From: Lacustribacter sp964460315
GTDB lineage: Bacteria; Pseudomonadota; Gammaproteobacteria; Burkholderiales; Burkholderiaceae_A
Reading direction: 5' to 3'
DNA: 17,714 nt
Assembly: GCA_964460315.1 (NCBI GenBank)
Contig: CAYWPQ010000028.1
Coordinates: forward strand, 1-17,714
Positions 14,975 to 17,714 of the stretch are shown one piece after another. Position numbers and translations under genes: made by a program. The first letter of the stretch is position 1; each line of letters starts with the position of its first letter. The notes beneath the pieces are model-generated. The model saw nothing but the letters and a program-made list of their open reading frames with translations. It had not been told where the DNA came from and made no database searches.

Positions 14975-16271
14975 GGCCGTGTTGTCGCAGCCACTGGCGG
15001 AGCGTCTTCGGCCCAAGGCTATTGCCGATGTGGTGGGTCAAGACCATCTGCTTGGCTCCGGCCGCCCCTTAGCGGTTGCGGTTGCCGATCAACGGCTTCA
15101 CTCCATGCTGCTCTGGGGGCCGCCTGGGGTGGGAAAGACAACACTAGCTCGTTTGCTTGCCCAGGCCGCAGGGGCTGAGCTCATCGCGATTTCCGCGGTC
15201 TTGGGTGGTGTGAAAGAAATTCGCGAAGCCGTTGACCAGGCCCAGGCACTGCAATCGTCCGGCCGCCCGTGTGTGGTGTTCGTGGACGAGGTGCATCGGT
15301 TTAACAAGGCCCAGCAAGATGCATTCCTTCCGCATGTGGAATCCGGGCTCTTTGTGTTCATTGGGGCCACCACCGAAAACCCGGCCTTTGAGGTCAACCG
15401 TGCGCTGCTTTCAAGAGCAAGCGTCTACGTCTTAAAGCCGCTTGACGAGGCCGCCATGGGCCTCCTCACCAAACGAGCACTGGCGCTGTACAACGCACCC
15501 TCAACATTGATTCAGCCCGAAGCCATGAGTCGGCTTTTGATCAGTGCTGACGGCGATGCGCGAAGACTTTTTGGTGCACTGGAGCTTTTGATCCCGCAGG
15601 CTTTGCAGTCTCAGGAAACAATTAACGATGCACTTTTAGATCAGCTGATGCCGCAGCTGATGCGGCAGTTTGACAAGGGCGGCGACGCCTTTTACGACCA
15701 GATCTCGGCATTGCATAAATCGGTCCGTGGAAGTGACCCAGACGCCACGCTCTATTGGTTTGCCCGCATGGTGGATGGCGGCTGTGACCCAAGATATATC
15801 GCGCGGCGCGCCATTCGGATGGCCGTGGAAGACATCGGTCTTGCCGACCCTCGGGCGCTCACCATGACGCTGGAGGCAGCAGATGCCTATGAGCGACTTG
15901 GATCCCCCGAAGGGGAGCTGGCCATTGCCCAGGCCCTGGTTTTTCTGGCAAGTGCCGCCAAGTCGAACGCGGTTTACGTGGGCTATAAGGCCGCCATGCG
16001 TTTTGTGCAGGAACAGGGCTCTCACCCGGTGCCAGACCATCTGCGCAATGCGCCCACGGCACTGGCGAAGACCATGGGCCATGGGAAGGCTTATCGTTAC
16101 AGCCATGACGAGCCGGGCGGCTTTTCCGCCGGGCAACGGTATTTCCCCGATGCTCTTGCTAACCCGCCCGCTTTTTATGCGCCGGTCGATCGCGGAATGG
16201 AAAGTAAAATTGCGGAAAAGCTGTCTCAGCTTCGACAGCTCAACCAGAAAAAAGGATCGGCTTCGTCATGA
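14955..16271 (+). CDS. rarA: Replication-associated AAA+ ATPase RarA (MgsA)
   Basis: RarA is a clamp-loader-like AAA+ ATPase acting at stalled replication forks, homologous to eukaryotic WRNIP1/Mgs1. In 438 residues it shows RLRPKAIADVVGQDHLLG near the N-terminus, Walker A GPPGVGKT (55-62), Walker B VVFVDE (107-112) followed by VHRFNKAQQDAFLP, sensor 1 IGATTENPAF and the arginine-finger strand ALLSRASVYVL. The C-terminal tetramerisation region includes SVRGSDPDATLYWFARMVDGGCDPRYIARR. The start is uncertain: GTG at 14955 has AAGGG 5 bp upstream and overlaps lolA by 20 bp; GTG at 14964 or 14979 are alternatives, all in the same frame. It ends in an ATGA overlap with serS. Confidence 0.95.
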   Translation: MCCVGLKAVLSQPLAERLRPKAIADVVGQDHLLGSGRPLAVAVADQRLHSMLLWGPPGVGKTTLARLLAQAAGAELIAISAVLGGVKEIREAVDQAQALQSSGRPCVVFVDEVHRFNKAQQDAFLPHVESGLFVFIGATTENPAFEVNRALLSRASVYVLKPLDEAAMGLLTKRALALYNAPSTLIQPEAMSRLLISADGDARRLFGALELLIPQALQSQETINDALLDQLMPQLMRQFDKGGDAFYDQISALHKSVRGSDPDATLYWFARMVDGGCDPRYIARRAIRMAVEDIGLADPRALTMTLEAADAYERLGSPEGELAIAQALVFLASAAKSNAVYVGYKAAMRFVQEQGSHPVPDHLRNAPTALAKTMGHGKAYRYSHDEPGGFSAGQRYFPDALANPPAFYAPVDRGMESKIAEKLSQLRQLNQKKGSASS

Positions 16272-17578
16272 TTGACCCCCAGTTGTTGCGCAAAGATTTA
16301 GACGGCACGGTTGCGGCGCTTGCCCGTCGTGGCTATTCGCTGGATGCCCAGGCGTTTTCAGTGCTCGAGGCAGAACGGAAAGCCGTGCAGGTGGAAAGCG
16401 AGACCTTGCAAAGCCAGCGCAACACCTTGTCCAAGCAGATTGGTATGGCCAAAGGCAAGGGCGAAAATGCCGACGCGCTGATGGCGCAGGTGAACAAGAT
16501 TGCGGAACAGCTTGCTGCAGCCGCGGCCCGGCTGGACACCATTCAGGCGCAGCTAAACGACTGGCTTTTGAATGTTCCGAATATTCCGCATCCGTCGGTG
16601 CCACAGGGTTCTGATGCCGAGGGCAATATTGAGGTTCGCCGAGTTGGCCAACCGAAAACTTACGCCTTTGATGTGAAAGATCACGTTGATCTTGGCGCCA
16701 CGCTTGGCCTTGATTTCGAGACAGCTGTGAAGATCACTGGCAGCCGGTTTGCGCTGATGCGGGGCGACATTGCCAGGCTGCATCGGGCCCTGGCCCAGTA
16801 CATGCTGGATACCCACACCAGTCAACACGGCTACGAAGAGTGCTACACCCCTTACATTGTCAATGCCGATAGCATGCGTGGCACCGGGCAGCTGCCGAAA
16901 TTCGCAGACGATCTCTTCGCTGTTAAAAAAGGCGGTGCCGAAGGCGAGGGCGAATCGCTTTACCTGATCCCCACATCCGAGGTGTCGCTAACGAATATCG
17001 TGCGTGACGTTATTCTTGAGCCGTCGCAGCTGCCCATGAAGCTCACAGCACACACCCCGTGTTTTCGTTCTGAAGCTGGAAGCTACGGTCGAGACACTCG
17101 GGGCATGATTCGTCAGCATCAGTTCGACAAGGTCGAGATGGTGCAGATTGTTGACCCCGAGCAGAGCTATGCCGCGCTTGAAGAAATGGTTGGGCATGCC
17201 GAAGCCGTTTTGCAGGGGCTTGAACTTCCTTACCGAGTGATGGCCCTTTGCACGGGGGACATGGGCTTTGGCGCGGCCAAGACCTATGACCTGGAGGTGT
17301 GGATTCCATCGCAAAAGGCGTATCGGGAAATTTCGTCAGTGAGCAACTGCGAGGCCTTTCAGGCGCGAAGGCTTTCAGCGCGTGTGCGCAAGGCGACAGA
17401 TGGCGGCAAGGCACGGCCGGAGCTTGTGCACACCTTGAATGGGTCTGGCGTGGCCGTTGGGCGTGCGCTGGTTGCGGTCTTGGAAAATCATCAACAGGCC
17501 GATGGCAGCGTGGTGATTCCGAAGGTGCTGCAGCCCTATATGGGTGGGCGGTCCGTCATTTCCCCGGCGAAGGTATAA
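16268..17578 (+). CDS. serS: Seryl-tRNA synthetase
   Basis: SerS is a class II aminoacyl-tRNA synthetase that charges serine tRNAs, including tRNA-Sec where present. The 436-residue protein starts with MIDPQLLRKDLDGTVAALARRGY. The long antiparallel coiled coil follows (about 30-100, rich in Glu, Gln, Ala, Leu), which grips the long variable arm of tRNA-Ser. The catalytic domain carries motif 2 (PCFRSEAGSYGRDTRGMIRQHQF) and motif 3 (GSGVAVGRALVAVLENHQ, with the usual arginine). The ATG overlaps the rarA stop as ATGA. Its stop codon lies inside a TATAAT sequence that may be the promoter of the tRNA-Ser gene 22 bp downstream. Confidence 0.97.
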   Translation: MIDPQLLRKDLDGTVAALARRGYSLDAQAFSVLEAERKAVQVESETLQSQRNTLSKQIGMAKGKGENADALMAQVNKIAEQLAAAAARLDTIQAQLNDWLLNVPNIPHPSVPQGSDAEGNIEVRRVGQPKTYAFDVKDHVDLGATLGLDFETAVKITGSRFALMRGDIARLHRALAQYMLDTHTSQHGYEECYTPYIVNADSMRGTGQLPKFADDLFAVKKGGAEGEGESLYLIPTSEVSLTNIVRDVILEPSQLPMKLTAHTPCFRSEAGSYGRDTRGMIRQHQFDKVEMVQIVDPEQSYAALEEMVGHAEAVLQGLELPYRVMALCTGDMGFGAAKTYDLEVWIPSQKAYREISSVSNCEAFQARRLSARVRKATDGGKARPELVHTLNGSGVAVGRALVAVLENHQQADGSVVIPKVLQPYMGGRSVISPAKV

Positions 17579-17579
17579 T
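17574..17579 (+). promoter_or_regulatory. Consensus -10 box upstream of tRNA-Ser, overlapping serS stop
   Basis: TATAAT matches the sigma-70 -10 consensus fully and contains the serS TAA stop codon. A start near 17586 would leave a 14- to 15-base leader before the mature tRNA. No -35 element is obvious at the right spacing (the sequence there is near GTCCGT), so promoter strength is uncertain; read-through from serS could also supply the tRNA. Confidence 0.4.
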
Positions 17580-17600
17580 TTAGGACTGTTTCGAGATCGC

Positions 17601-17690
<90 letters not shown>

Positions 17691-17714
17691 CGCACCACTA
17701 GGGGTCGCTGCGCT

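Overview
The window is a stretch of core chromosome from what looks like a betaproteobacterium, most likely in the order Burkholderiales. The basis is protein sequence style and gene order. A lipoamide dehydrogenase has a GKADIQCQ-type linker in front of its FAD domain. The order hemC-hemD-hemX-hemY-ppa-nadE-glnB is one I recall from Burkholderia/Ralstonia relatives, and ftsK-lolA-rarA-serS is shared by Beta- and Gammaproteobacteria. The DNA is GC-rich by eye, codes almost everywhere, and its longest non-coding gap is about 125 bp. I see no mobile element, CRISPR array, phage gene, toxin system or secondary-metabolite cluster. I could not place the organism more finely.

Layout, left to right. 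Positions 1-1440 (+) hold the 3' part of lpdA, cut by the window edge. On the minus strand, argH (2458-3852) is followed by an AEC-family permease gene (1456-2445), which ends in a small hairpin. On the plus strand, hemC, hemD, hemX and hemY (3875-7610) overlap one another and form a tetrapyrrole cluster. After a 94-bp gap come ppa, nadE and glnB (7705-10253). On the minus strand, trxB (10801-11751) is followed by an Smr-domain gene (10219-10773), whose 3' end overlaps the 3' end of glnB. A divergent intergenic region (11752-11876) then leads to ftsK, lolA, rarA and serS (11877-17578), again overlapping, and finally to a serine tRNA gene with anticodon CGA (17601-17690).

How the genes fit together. 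hemC/hemD make uroporphyrinogen III, and hemX/hemY encode membrane-anchored accessory proteins of the same cluster. NadE releases pyrophosphate, which the pyrophosphatase encoded directly upstream would hydrolyse. NadE uses glutamine, and GlnB signals nitrogen status. TrxB keeps thioredoxin reduced. FtsK segregates chromosomes at the septum, LolA carries lipoproteins through the periplasm, and RarA handles stalled forks. SerS charges tRNA-Ser, a copy of which lies directly downstream.

I found no undescribed system. The points worth a second look are local: overlapping divergent promoters (trxB/ftsK and, less surely, argH/hemC), a convergent coding overlap (glnB/smr), a stop codon inside a terminator-like hairpin, and a consensus -10 box that contains the serS stop codon and could drive the tRNA.
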